From Alteromonas sp. V450 (lineage in GTDB: Bacteria > Pseudomonadota > Gammaproteobacteria > Enterobacterales > Alteromonadaceae), in assembly GCF_001885075.1 (NCBI RefSeq), contig NZ_MODU01000004.1, positions 868,001 through 932,000 of the forward strand: a stretch of 64,000 bases of DNA. Reading direction: 5' to 3'. Every line of letters begins with the position of its first letter. Position 1 is the stretch's first letter. Positions 1 to 6,716 of the stretch are shown piece by piece. Made by a program: the position numbers and the translations under genes. The notes under the pieces are model-generated. The model saw only the letters and a program-made list of their open reading frames with translations, had not been told where the DNA came from and ran no database searches.

Positions 1-45
1 CGCGTTTGTGTACCAAACACGCGTAAATACTGAGCTATAAAGCAA

Positions 46-69
46 GAAGCCCCTTTTACTAGGGGCTTC
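46..69 (-). terminator. Hairpin left of the island, possible original ssrA terminator
   Basis: A perfect 8-bp inverted repeat (gaagcccc / ggggcttc) with an 8-nt loop. Read on the minus strand it is followed by a weak T-rich run (ttcttgcttt). It lies just outside the left att repeat. If the island were excised, it would sit directly downstream of the ssrA 3' end, so it may be the ancestral ssrA terminator. That placement is inferred. Confidence 0.5.
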
Positions 70-77
70 AAGAGAAT

Positions 78-94
78 TGGTGGAGCTGGCGGGA
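78..94. repeat. attL-like 17-bp copy of the ssrA 3' end
   Basis: The 17 bases tggtggagctggcggga are identical to positions 5971-5987, the 3' end of the tmRNA gene including its CCA. Beyond base 17 the two copies diverge. Such a displaced target copy at the far end of an element is the standard footprint of a tyrosine integrase that uses ssrA. Position 78 marks the left island boundary. Confidence 0.9.
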
Positions 95-158
95 GTTTCC
101 GGATTATGACTCCCATAGCCTTGTTTTCATTGTTTTTCGTGGTATTTTCGTCTCACTG

Positions 159-180
159 GTTCCCCGAAAAGGTTCCCCGA
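159..180. repeat. Left pair of GGTTCCCCGA repeats, putative integrase arm sites
   Basis: GGTTCCCCGA occurs at 159-168 and 171-180, starts 12 bp apart. The same decamer recurs in the same orientation near the other end of the element (5884-5893, with a 9/10 copy at 5897-5906). Short direct repeats inside both ends of an integrative element are typical of arm-type binding sites for the integrase N-terminal domain. The function is inferred from position. Confidence 0.55.
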
Positions 181-280
181 CGATAATAATAAACAAAGGT
201 GAGATCGCCTCGCAGAAATGAAACGACGCGGCGCGAATTACCCTCGAGTCACACTCCAGGAAGGACCCGCTTTACGGTCG

Positions 281-1570
281 CTACGTCGCTCTGTGCGGCT
301 TTCTCAGTCGAGATAGTTTGTCATAAAGCGATTCCCTTCGGTCGTGCTTGTCGACTGCATGGTGAAGCGCTCTGTGACAGTTGGGGCATAGAGCTACTGC
401 GTTGTCGACGGTGTCTGGCCCATTGTCTGCGAGACGCACAACATGATGTACTTCGAGATACGGTGAGCCGTCATCTTTTACGAACGGAGAGGCGCAGCCA
501 CAAGACTCGCACTCGTCGCCAGCTTCGTTCAGTACCCATGCGACAACCGATGGGTCTCGTTTGTAGGACGTGGAGGTAGTCTCGCTTTTAGACGGGGTCT
601 TGTTGCCAGAAGGAGGCGAGGGGGGCTGCTTCTTACGGAGTGCCTCTACCTGCGTATTGAACGTCGCAACGTCGGTGGGAGCGCTCTTTTCGACTTCTGC
701 CAGTAAGAGCTCAATCTCCCTGGTTACGTTCGCTCCGACGTTTCTCGCAGGTCGCAACCCTTTGATCCACTCTCGACCCTGCTGAGCCAATACGTGTGAG
801 ATGTTCTGCATTCTGAACTCGAAGGACTTCTCCGTCCTGTCGAAACGTTCCGCAAGACGTCGATAGACTTCCTTTTTCACGAACGGCTCACCAGCGGTCT
901 GCTTGTCTCTCATTTCGACGTACGCCTCGACAGAGGCTTTCAGTTCTTCCTTTGTCCACTGATTACCGTTCGAAGAAATAATTCGAGCTGCCTCGTCGAA
1001 CACCTGCTTTATTATCGGCTCCGAGCCTTCCGTGTTCCTCGCACGCATTGCAACGTGGGGGCACTTTAGAACAGTCACACGTTTTTCAACCATGCCGACC
1101 AACCTGTCGTATTGAGAGCATGCAGGTTTCCCGATGAGTACGACAACTTTCAGATTCGAGAGGAGTTGAAGAATTTCTTGAATCGAAGAAGCCCCATTGA
1201 TGACTTCAGCTTTTGATAGGCTTGTAGACTGGTTATCCAGGAACCACGGAACGATATTCCATAGGAGAATGTCCTTGCGGTTGATACCCGCTTCATCCAG
1301 GAATCTGAACATAGACGATGCAGTCTGATCGGGGTTTTCCTGGGAAATGAAACCACTCTCAACCGCTGGACCAGGCGATGTTTGGAGAAACAAAGCTTGA
1401 GCCTGTGCGCCTCCGTCGAGAGGATCAAAATTAGGAAAGGTTACAGGACGGTTCGCATAGCTCGCCATTTGCTCCAAACAATCACGAAGAACGGCTACGT
1501 GCGGTTCTTTGAGAAGTGAGAGTCTCCGATGAACTTCGGACTTATCTTTCAGTGCGTATTTTTGAGTCAT
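281..1570 (-). CDS. Uracil-DNA-glycosylase-like domain fused to HNH endonuclease
   Basis: The protein has 429 aa. Residues about 55-200 resemble the uracil-DNA glycosylase superfamily: a first motif region FLQTSPGP (61-68), SGFISQENPD (72-81), LLWNIVPWF (102-110), VVVLIGKPA (142-150) and a final motif CPHVAMRARN (170-179). Residues about 205-290 look like the helical DNA-binding segment seen in some HNH proteins (EFRMQNISHVL at 251-261). A proline/serine linker (314-337) leads to an HNH domain with C354, C357, H375/H376, N390 and the C395-x-x-C398-H399 knuckle. The start is supported by AAGGATC 7 nt upstream. It is the last gene of the island. The plausible role is recognition of modified or damaged bases followed by cleavage, for example against phage DNA. 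The domain calls are fairly firm; the biological role is inferred. Confidence 0.75.
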   Translation of the reverse strand: MTQKYALKDKSEVHRRLSLLKEPHVAVLRDCLEQMASYANRPVTFPNFDPLDGGAQAQALFLQTSPGPAVESGFISQENPDQTASSMFRFLDEAGINRKDILLWNIVPWFLDNQSTSLSKAEVINGASSIQEILQLLSNLKVVVLIGKPACSQYDRLVGMVEKRVTVLKCPHVAMRARNTEGSEPIIKQVFDEAARIISSNGNQWTKEELKASVEAYVEMRDKQTAGEPFVKKEVYRRLAERFDRTEKSFEFRMQNISHVLAQQGREWIKGLRPARNVGANVTREIELLLAEVEKSAPTDVATFNTQVEALRKKQPPSPPSGNKTPSKSETTSTSYKRDPSVVAWVLNEAGDECESCGCASPFVKDDGSPYLEVHHVVRLADNGPDTVDNAVALCPNCHRALHHAVDKHDRRESLYDKLSRLRKPHRAT

Positions 1571-1637
1571 TTAAAGATCCTTTTTGTACCCATGATGTCA
1601 GTGCTCGGGTCATACTTCTACACTTTTGACGTTGTTG

Positions 1638-2486
1638 CTAAAAATCTAAGTCTTCGTCTAAGTCCTCTTGGCGCTTCTCTCTTCGTTTAACCGACACGGG
1701 AAGATCCAAACGTGTCTTTCGACTGACTCGTTTTAGTGCGGCGAGGAACACATCCTCGTCTTGTTCTACCAGCTTCTCGATCGACCTTGCCATCTGTTCA
1801 ATTCGAGCTGCCTCGCTGCGGTCTTCGATTGGCTTTCTGTCGAGCACGAACCGATAGGAGGGAAACCCGAGATGGTCTGTGGGAATGGTCTCTAGTCCCG
1901 CTCTCGCATAGCCTTCTTTTGCCATCTTTTTGCACCATCGAGTGACTTTACCAATGATGTCGTTTTCATCGTCTGACCTCACTACCTCTGCCTCTTCGAT
2001 GAGCTGTCGAGCGGCTTGGCGAACCTTCTGTGCGAGCCTTTCTCCGAGACCCTGTTTGACGAGTTCGCTGGTGGAAATACCATCATTCGAGAATATACAG
2101 GAGCGAAACGCAGCCCTGGTCGCATCGCTGGGCGAGACGCTTACCCCGTGTCGTGTATTGACCATATAAGCGAGACTGAGTGCCTCTTTGAACGAGTAGG
2201 GGCGAACTATCGCTGGGATCTTTGTTGGTGTCTTCTCGGCCACCTTTTGGTACACCTGAAGACGATTATGTCCGTCGAATACGAGCCACTCGTCGCCGTC
2301 TCTAAATACCTCGATAGGGTCGGTGTGCTCTCCTGCGGACACAATCTTGAAGAGACGCTTTCGAAGTGCGGCCAGGCTCTCTGCCTCGCCTCGTGAATCA
2401 TCACCGTAGACGGTTTCAGAGCGAACTTGAAGGCGTGGATCTGTGTCGACCTCGTTTGGGTCTAGGTACATTATCTTTTCGTTCAT
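1638..2486 (-). CDS. ParB/sulfiredoxin-fold domain protein
   Basis: The protein has 282 aa. The N-terminal ~90 residues match the ParB-N/Srx fold, with the hallmark DGHNRL at 71-76 preceded by a PIEVFRDGDEWLVF strand pair. The middle (about 105-170) is helical and may hold a DNA-binding segment. The C-terminus is very acidic and basic (RREKRQEDLDEDLDF). It is not a plasmid partitioning ParB: no ParA gene lies nearby. Single ParB/Srx-domain proteins occur on phages and satellites as nucleases, CTP-binding proteins or regulators, and which applies here cannot be told. It sits between the resolvase and the glycosylase/HNH gene, with 67 bp to the latter. The start is supported by CAGG about 8 nt upstream. 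Confidence 0.7.
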   Translation of the reverse strand: MNEKIMYLDPNEVDTDPRLQVRSETVYGDDSRGEAESLAALRKRLFKIVSAGEHTDPIEVFRDGDEWLVFDGHNRLQVYQKVAEKTPTKIPAIVRPYSFKEALSLAYMVNTRHGVSVSPSDATRAAFRSCIFSNDGISTSELVKQGLGERLAQKVRQAARQLIEEAEVVRSDDENDIIGKVTRWCKKMAKEGYARAGLETIPTDHLGFPSYRFVLDRKPIEDRSEAARIEQMARSIEKLVEQDEDVFLAALKRVSRKTRLDLPVSVKRREKRQEDLDEDLDF

Positions 2487-2634
2487 CGTTACTACCTGTT
2501 GTGACGAAAAGGCGAACCCGTACGGTAGTTAATGAAGGAGGGGAGTCCTGACAAGGCTAAGACCTTTATTTGTCGAGCTTCCCGAGGCGTTAGTACTGCC
2601 GAACGAGGATCGCCAAAATGCCGGAAAATGACTT

Positions 2635-3183
2635 TTATGATTCGTTCTTGATGCGCTGAATCGTTTTACTGCTACAACCGAGCTTCTTGGCGATTTGAGC
2701 CATAGGGAGACCCTCTGCGAGCAAGGCTTTGACTTCTTCTCTGTCGACACGTTTCGCTCGTTTTTGGCTGTAGACGCCTCTCGCTTTTGCTTTCTCGATA
2801 CCTTCACGTTGGCGTTCGTTAATCATCGCTTTCTCGAACTGTGCGACTGCACCGACCATAGACAGCATGAGATCCTGAAATTTGTCGACTATCGACCCGC
2901 TAAACGTGAGGTCTTCTTTGTGGAACTTCAGGGTCACGCCTTTCGACTTGAACTCTTCCACCAGCGTTAGAAGGTCTTGAAGATTACGAGCGAGACGGTC
3001 GATTGAATGGACGTGAACGGTATCGCCCTCGCGAACATAGTCGAGGAGGTCGGTTAGAGCAGGTCGGTCGGTCGACCCACCTGAACACTTGTCAGTAAAG
3101 GTCTTGTTGACTTCGACACCGTCAAGCTGGCGTTCGGTGTTCTGATCGGTGGTGCTAACACGGATGTACGCAATGTCAGTCAT
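2635..3183 (-). CDS. Serine recombinase of the resolvase/invertase family
   Basis: The protein has 182 aa, the usual size of a small resolvase. The catalytic N-terminus is intact: YIRVSTTDQN with nucleophile Ser10, and DRLARN with Arg63/Arg66. A long helix (E helix) follows at about 105-135, then a C-terminal helix-turn-helix (about 145-180, MAQIAKKLGCSSKTIQRI). GAGGG lies about 5 nt upstream of the ATG. A cluster of GGACATTAA-type repeats begins 11 bp upstream of the start and looks like its res site. Its likely task is resolving multimers or cointegrates of the excised element, with self-repression. This is inferred from the family. Confidence 0.88.
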   Translation of the reverse strand: MTDIAYIRVSTTDQNTERQLDGVEVNKTFTDKCSGGSTDRPALTDLLDYVREGDTVHVHSIDRLARNLQDLLTLVEEFKSKGVTLKFHKEDLTFSGSIVDKFQDLMLSMVGAVAQFEKAMINERQREGIEKAKARGVYSQKRAKRVDREEVKALLAEGLPMAQIAKKLGCSSKTIQRIKNES

Positions 3184-3194
3184 ATTTCCCTCAT

Positions 3195-3312
3195 GTGGAC
3201 ATTAAGATCTAGAGTCTCCGTATTATTCCGAAAATCGAACAAATGTCAACGTTAATGTCCACCAAAAAGACGGACATTCTGACTGGACGTTTAGGTGTAC
3301 CTTGATGTCCAT
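3195..3312. promoter_or_regulatory. Putative res site / resolvase operator
   Basis: An 11-bp inverted repeat gtggacattaa (3195-3205) / ttaatgtccac (3252-3262) is followed by further partial copies: ggacatt (3272-3278) and atgtcca (3305-3311), plus a weaker atgtcaac (3243-3250). The cluster fills the gap between the resolvase start (3183) and the FRG stop (3364). Repeated inverted sites immediately upstream of a serine resolvase gene are the classic layout of a res site that also acts as operator. Confidence 0.6.
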
Positions 3313-3363
3313 CATTTCCTCGACCAAGCAGTAATCGCCATAGTGAGAATATCTATAAGCAAC

Positions 3364-4458
3364 TTAAAAGTCCCGCTCTTTGAGTGTTTGACAAGTCGCA
3401 TCAAGACCTGGAAAGAGAGACGCCGCGTTAATACCCATTAGCGATAAGTCCGCGATGACGTCATTTCTTTGTTTCGCTTCAATGTCGATGATCTCCAGGT
3501 ATTTTTCGCCAGTTTGTTTTTCGACATACTTCAAGTAGTGCTCTATCGACATCAGGTTTGTGAAGGTAACGAGTCCTTGTTGCGGCAGCACTCGAGTATT
3601 GGAGCTAGAGACAATGTCCAACAAATTAAACGAAGGACGAGGATCTATCAGTGCAGTACCCCCACTTAGACCAGAGTTCCGCCATTGTTGTCCATAAAAG
3701 ATGAAAACTCGTACTTTACCATCATGGTCTTCATATTTATCCAGCGAATTGAAACCGAAAAATGCTGCAACGTATGGAGAACGGGTCCAATCCAAGAAAG
3801 GAGTGGGGTAGCCGTGATGTTGGCCGAGAAGAACTAATTCAGATAAATCCCCGCCATCCTGAAGAAAAAACTTCCGACCGAGTTGTGCGGCTACGTATTT
3901 GTTTAGATTGTTGAGGTCTTCCTCTTGGTATCGAAAAAGGTTTCGCCTATTAGTTCGATGAAAAGAGGTAACCAATGGCCAACTACTATCTGACTGACCT
4001 CGAAATATTGCGTCAGGGTTCGTTTTGGCTTTTTCGTGGATGAAGGACTTAAAGTCGCTCCAACTTAATTCGTGGTCTGGCGGTGAAGATTCAACTTGAA
4101 TATTATCAAAGAGTTTCAATTGACCATGTGTGTCAACGTCTGTTTGCCAGTTCCCAGAGATTTCCCAATCGTCATTGAATTCACCTTGAAAATTGATTTT
4201 TTGCGGTGCTACAGCATTGGGGTTTGTCGGGTAATCGGGGTCAAAAAACGGTAGAACTAAAGACGAAGTCCCAACGATGCTTTTCCCTTCACGTTTTAAA
4301 TCGAAAATCGCTCTCACTGATGGCACAGAGGGATCTTTATCATGCAAACAGACGAAAGCCTTGTTTAAACGGTCCGCATCAATGCTCAACATTATTGTCC
4401 CTTCGTTTGTACCGCTGATTCGACCTATCCAAAGTCCCCAGGCAAGTTCCATGTTCAT
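3364..4458 (-). CDS. FRG-domain protein
   Basis: The protein has 364 aa. The FRG domain runs from about residue 130: SWSDFKSFIHE, FRGQSDSSWPLVTSFHR (FRGQ at 152-155) and LLGQHHGYPTPFLDWTRSPYVAAFF (about 210-234), matching the family pattern FRGQ...QH-G-PT-LLDWT-SP--A. The N-terminal ~110 residues are a beta-rich region with no recognised domain. FRG proteins often occur in defence islands, but their biochemical role is unclear to me. The ATG at 4458 shares its A with the integrase TGA (TGATG), and GAGGG inside the last integrase codons gives a 7-nt spacer, so translation is probably coupled. GC is clearly lower than in its island neighbours (22/60 to 26/60 in sampled lines), suggesting a separately acquired cargo gene. 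Confidence 0.82.
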   Translation of the reverse strand: MNMELAWGLWIGRISGTNEGTIMLSIDADRLNKAFVCLHDKDPSVPSVRAIFDLKREGKSIVGTSSLVLPFFDPDYPTNPNAVAPQKINFQGEFNDDWEISGNWQTDVDTHGQLKLFDNIQVESSPPDHELSWSDFKSFIHEKAKTNPDAIFRGQSDSSWPLVTSFHRTNRRNLFRYQEEDLNNLNKYVAAQLGRKFFLQDGGDLSELVLLGQHHGYPTPFLDWTRSPYVAAFFGFNSLDKYEDHDGKVRVFIFYGQQWRNSGLSGGTALIDPRPSFNLLDIVSSSNTRVLPQQGLVTFTNLMSIEHYLKYVEKQTGEKYLEIIDIEAKQRNDVIADLSLMGINAASLFPGLDATCQTLKERDF

Positions 4459-5807
4459 CAATTAACCCTCATATATGTAATCTTCTGTATGATTCGCTGC
4501 TTTTGAACTAATGACATTCCAGCAGAATACAGCGAATAAGTCATTCCGGTCTTCTCATGTCCAACAATCTCCGCGGCCTCGTTGTGACTTACACTTGCTC
4601 GTTCAAACAGCGTGGACACCGTTTTACGAATCGAATGGAACACGTAACGACCGTCGAAGCCGAGGCCATCACGAAGTGTTTTGAACCGTTTTCCAACAGC
4701 GTCTCCTCGCTCCCCATTCTTAGTGACGGACTCACCAGGCAAAAGATAACCGTCGGAACTCTTCTCGACAAGCTCATCCACCAGCGCTGCCAGTTCGCTG
4801 TGTACGGGAACCTCGCGAAGTCCGGCTTTCGTTTTGGCGTCTATTATATCGAAGAACCGAATACCGTCTCGTTCTTTAACGTGTGCGACCTTGAGACGAG
4901 CGATCTCCTCGCGTCGCATCCCGGTGTAAGCGGCGATAGTGATGGCGGCGACAAGGTTTGGGTCTTTACGAGGTTTATTTTTGGCTGCGTCAATGAGCCG
5001 TGGCACGTCGGAAACCTCGAAGGCTTGCCGAAGGTCTTGTTTCGATGCTTTTCGTTTGCTGGTGAACTTGTGGCCTTCGAAAGGGTTTGCCTCGTCGGGG
5101 TTCAAGTAGTCAAGCCTTTGCAAGAACTCGAAGTAACCGCGACACGTTCCTACTCGGGCCTTGATAGTGTTCTCGGCGAGGCTCTGTTGTTCCATTTCCA
5201 TGATCCACTTTGTCACATCAGAACGCTTAACGGGGAGGGCGGGGAACCGTTTGTTTAGTAAGTCGAGATGATGCTCCCTTTGCTGCTTCGTACGTGATTC
5301 AACCGAAAGGCTCGATAAATACTCGTCGACGTGGGTTGGAGTCGGCAGAAGGATTCCTTCGACAATATCTGCAAAGCGTCTCATCGCATCGGGGCCTTCC
5401 TCGTGATAGATCCGCTCGAGTTCGTCGGAGTAGACCATCTGCTGCGTCCCCAAGCCTAACTCGTCAACGTCCCTTGCTAAAGTGGGCTTATAGCCATGCT
5501 GCCGTGTAAACTTCTCGATAAGAACCGCGTCTTTGCGACGCTCATCTTCGAGTATTTTTCGCCACTCAAGTGCTCGATGGGCTACACCGACGTTTCCTCG
5601 GTATGTCTCGATCTGTGCCTTCCATTCAGTGACGATTCGACTCGCCCTATACTCAGCGTCTTTTAGATTTTTGGTTTTTAACGTCTGCCAAAGCTCGGTT
5701 TTCCCGAAGAACTCCCGGACGTCCTCGGGGACTGTTAAACGTGCGTAATAAGTGTGGCCGCGTAGCGCAAGGAACGGCCTTCCGACGGGCTTTTTCCACT
5801 TAGCCAT
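4458..5807 (-). CDS. Tyrosine site-specific integrase of the ssrA element
   Basis: The protein has 449 aa. An N-terminal arm-binding-like segment (RPFLALRGHTYYARLTVPEDVREFFG, about 10-35) resembles the start of many island integrases. A SAM-like core-binding domain follows (about 155-235). The catalytic domain has TGMRREE (R298), K325/K327 in the beta hairpin, HSIRK (H391, R394), GHEKTGM (H417) and a nucleophile Tyr in YSLYSAG (probably Y427). The gene is transcribed away from ssrA and starts 163 bp from its 3' end, the normal arrangement for an element inserted in tmRNA. The stop overlaps the FRG start. All catalytic residues appear present, so it should be active. Confidence 0.93.
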   Translation of the reverse strand: MAKWKKPVGRPFLALRGHTYYARLTVPEDVREFFGKTELWQTLKTKNLKDAEYRASRIVTEWKAQIETYRGNVGVAHRALEWRKILEDERRKDAVLIEKFTRQHGYKPTLARDVDELGLGTQQMVYSDELERIYHEEGPDAMRRFADIVEGILLPTPTHVDEYLSSLSVESRTKQQREHHLDLLNKRFPALPVKRSDVTKWIMEMEQQSLAENTIKARVGTCRGYFEFLQRLDYLNPDEANPFEGHKFTSKRKASKQDLRQAFEVSDVPRLIDAAKNKPRKDPNLVAAITIAAYTGMRREEIARLKVAHVKERDGIRFFDIIDAKTKAGLREVPVHSELAALVDELVEKSSDGYLLPGESVTKNGERGDAVGKRFKTLRDGLGFDGRYVFHSIRKTVSTLFERASVSHNEAAEIVGHEKTGMTYSLYSAGMSLVQKQRIIQKITYMRVN

Positions 5808-5883
5808 GCCTTTGGGTTACCTCATTTAGTTCCACTTCGAGACGCTGATTTTAGCGATGTTTCTCGCTGGGTCAAGGCTGGTG

Positions 5884-5906
5884 GGTTCCCCGAAATAGTT
5901 CCCCGA
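5884..5906. repeat. Right pair of GTTCCCCGA repeats, putative integrase arm sites
   Basis: GGTTCCCCGA at 5884-5893 and AGTTCCCCGA at 5897-5906, with starts 13 bp apart, lie between the integrase start and the att core. They match the left pair at 159-180 in sequence, orientation and near-helical-turn spacing. Confidence 0.55.
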
Positions 5907-5918
5907 AGGTGTAGGCAA

Positions 5919-5960
5919 TAAAAAACCCCGAAGGCTTATTTTACGCGGCCTAGCGGGGTT
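5919..5960 (-). terminator. Island-borne terminator directly after ssrA
   Basis: On the minus strand, aaccccg (5960-5954) pairs with cggggtt (5930-5924) around a long loop, followed by a run of T (ttttttatt). It begins 11 nt after the tmRNA CCA and lies inside the element, so the island supplies a terminator in place of the host one it displaced. Confidence 0.7.
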
Positions 5961-5970
5961 CTTCAGTGTG

Positions 5971-6330
5971 TGGTGGAGCTGGCGGGATTTGAACCCGCGT
6001 CCAGAAAATGTCTACCTTTGGTACTACATGCTTAGTTTGTCATTTATTTAACTGCTTGGAACTCCGACAAACAGGATTTCCTTGCAGCTGGCCTAATACT
6101 GTTTCGCGGTTCACCCTTAGACAAGGTTCCCTCGCTATCCTACTTGGATGACCTTCCGAATCCCCGCTAGCAGGAAGAGACTAGGGTGGAAGGGCCTATG
6201 CCGGTTATTAAGCGGCTAGTGCGTATGTTTCGTCGTTTGCGACTATTTAAATGCGGCTTTTTTAAGAGGCCAACCGCTCCTCTGCATGCACCTCCGGCTT
6301 CCTAGATCCTGTCGAATCCTAATCAGCCCC
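5971..6330 (-). ncRNA. ssrA: tmRNA (transfer-messenger RNA)
   Basis: The gene spans 360 nt. The 5' end reads GGGGCTGATTAGGATTCGAC and the 3' end closes the tRNA-like domain with GGTTCAAATCC and a CCA at 5973-5971. The encoded tag lies at 6240-6211 and reads ANDETYALAA, followed by two TAA codons (6210-6208, 6207-6205). tmRNA with SmpB rescues stalled ribosomes and marks the nascent chain for proteolysis. The partner gene smpB is 1.6 kb away. The 3' 17 bp are shared with the island left end, so the gene remains intact after integration. Confidence 0.97.
6211..6240 (-). other. tmRNA proteolysis tag reading frame
   Basis: Ten codons GCA AAC GAC GAA ACA TAC GCA CTA GCC GCT give ANDETYALAA, then TAA TAA. 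The E. coli tag is ANDENYALAA, so one residue differs (N to T) while the ClpXP/ClpA-recognised end LAA is kept. Confidence 0.93.
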
Positions 6331-6716
6331 GAGCGTGATTTTCAATAATAGCACAATTGTCACATGGTGAAATACAATCTTTTGAAAAATTCTATAAATT
6401 TTAATGGTTTGGCTATAAATCAACCAAGAATAACATCTGGTTTTTCAAAAACTTACCCGTGTGGCCTTCAGTTTCAGCTTTTCTAAAACTACAACGCACT
6501 AACAGTGTGTATCATTGAAGTACTATAGATATGTGGATGCCTGAGTAAAATTCAAGTGCTCGACGCACAAGGTCTATGCGAGAAACGCAAATTACAAACT
6601 AAAACAGCGCTTTTTATTTGAATGAAATAGCAAATTTTAAGGAAATAGTGCTGCTGTAGTGATGCAATTACCTTGAAGAACTATTAAAGTACGGGTCCAC
6701 GATTAAAAGGCTTGTT
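6331..6716. other. Intergenic region between ssrA and the OYE-family gene
   Basis: The 386-bp AT-rich gap holds the promoter region of ssrA (minus) and of the oxidoreductase (plus). The motif tattat lies on the minus strand upstream of ssrA but at poor spacing to +1, so I do not assign a promoter. I see no gene or repeat. Confidence 0.5.

Larger units (their letters stand above)
78..5987. mobile_element. Integrated element of about 5.9 kb in the 3' end of ssrA
   Basis: The element is bounded by 17-bp direct repeats of the ssrA end, with a tyrosine recombinase gene adjacent to the tmRNA. It holds five minus-strand genes: integrase, FRG protein, serine resolvase, ParB/Srx-fold protein and glycosylase-like/HNH fusion. 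Hand counts of 60-base blocks give GC of 33/60 in the integrase (4681-4740), 31/60 in the ParB gene (1741-1800), 30/60 in the HNH gene (901-960) and 22/60 in the FRG gene (4081-4140), against 27/60 for host ratA (8581-8640). No capsid, portal, terminase, relaxase or replication gene is visible. It may be a phage-satellite-like or defence island. Mobility is inferred. Confidence 0.85.

Noticed and set aside
1-23. Imperfect inverted repeat at the very start (cgcgtttg ... caaacacgcg)
   Set aside because: The arms pair only with a bulge and there is no T run or neighbouring gene in view to give it meaning.
2635-3312. Invertible DNA cassette driven by the serine recombinase
   Set aside because: The inverted repeats all lie in one short gap beside the gene. 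They do not flank a segment that could be flipped, so a res site is the better reading.
78-5987. Island as a prophage or an ICE
   Set aside because: No capsid, terminase, portal, lysis, relaxase, coupling protein or replication gene is present.
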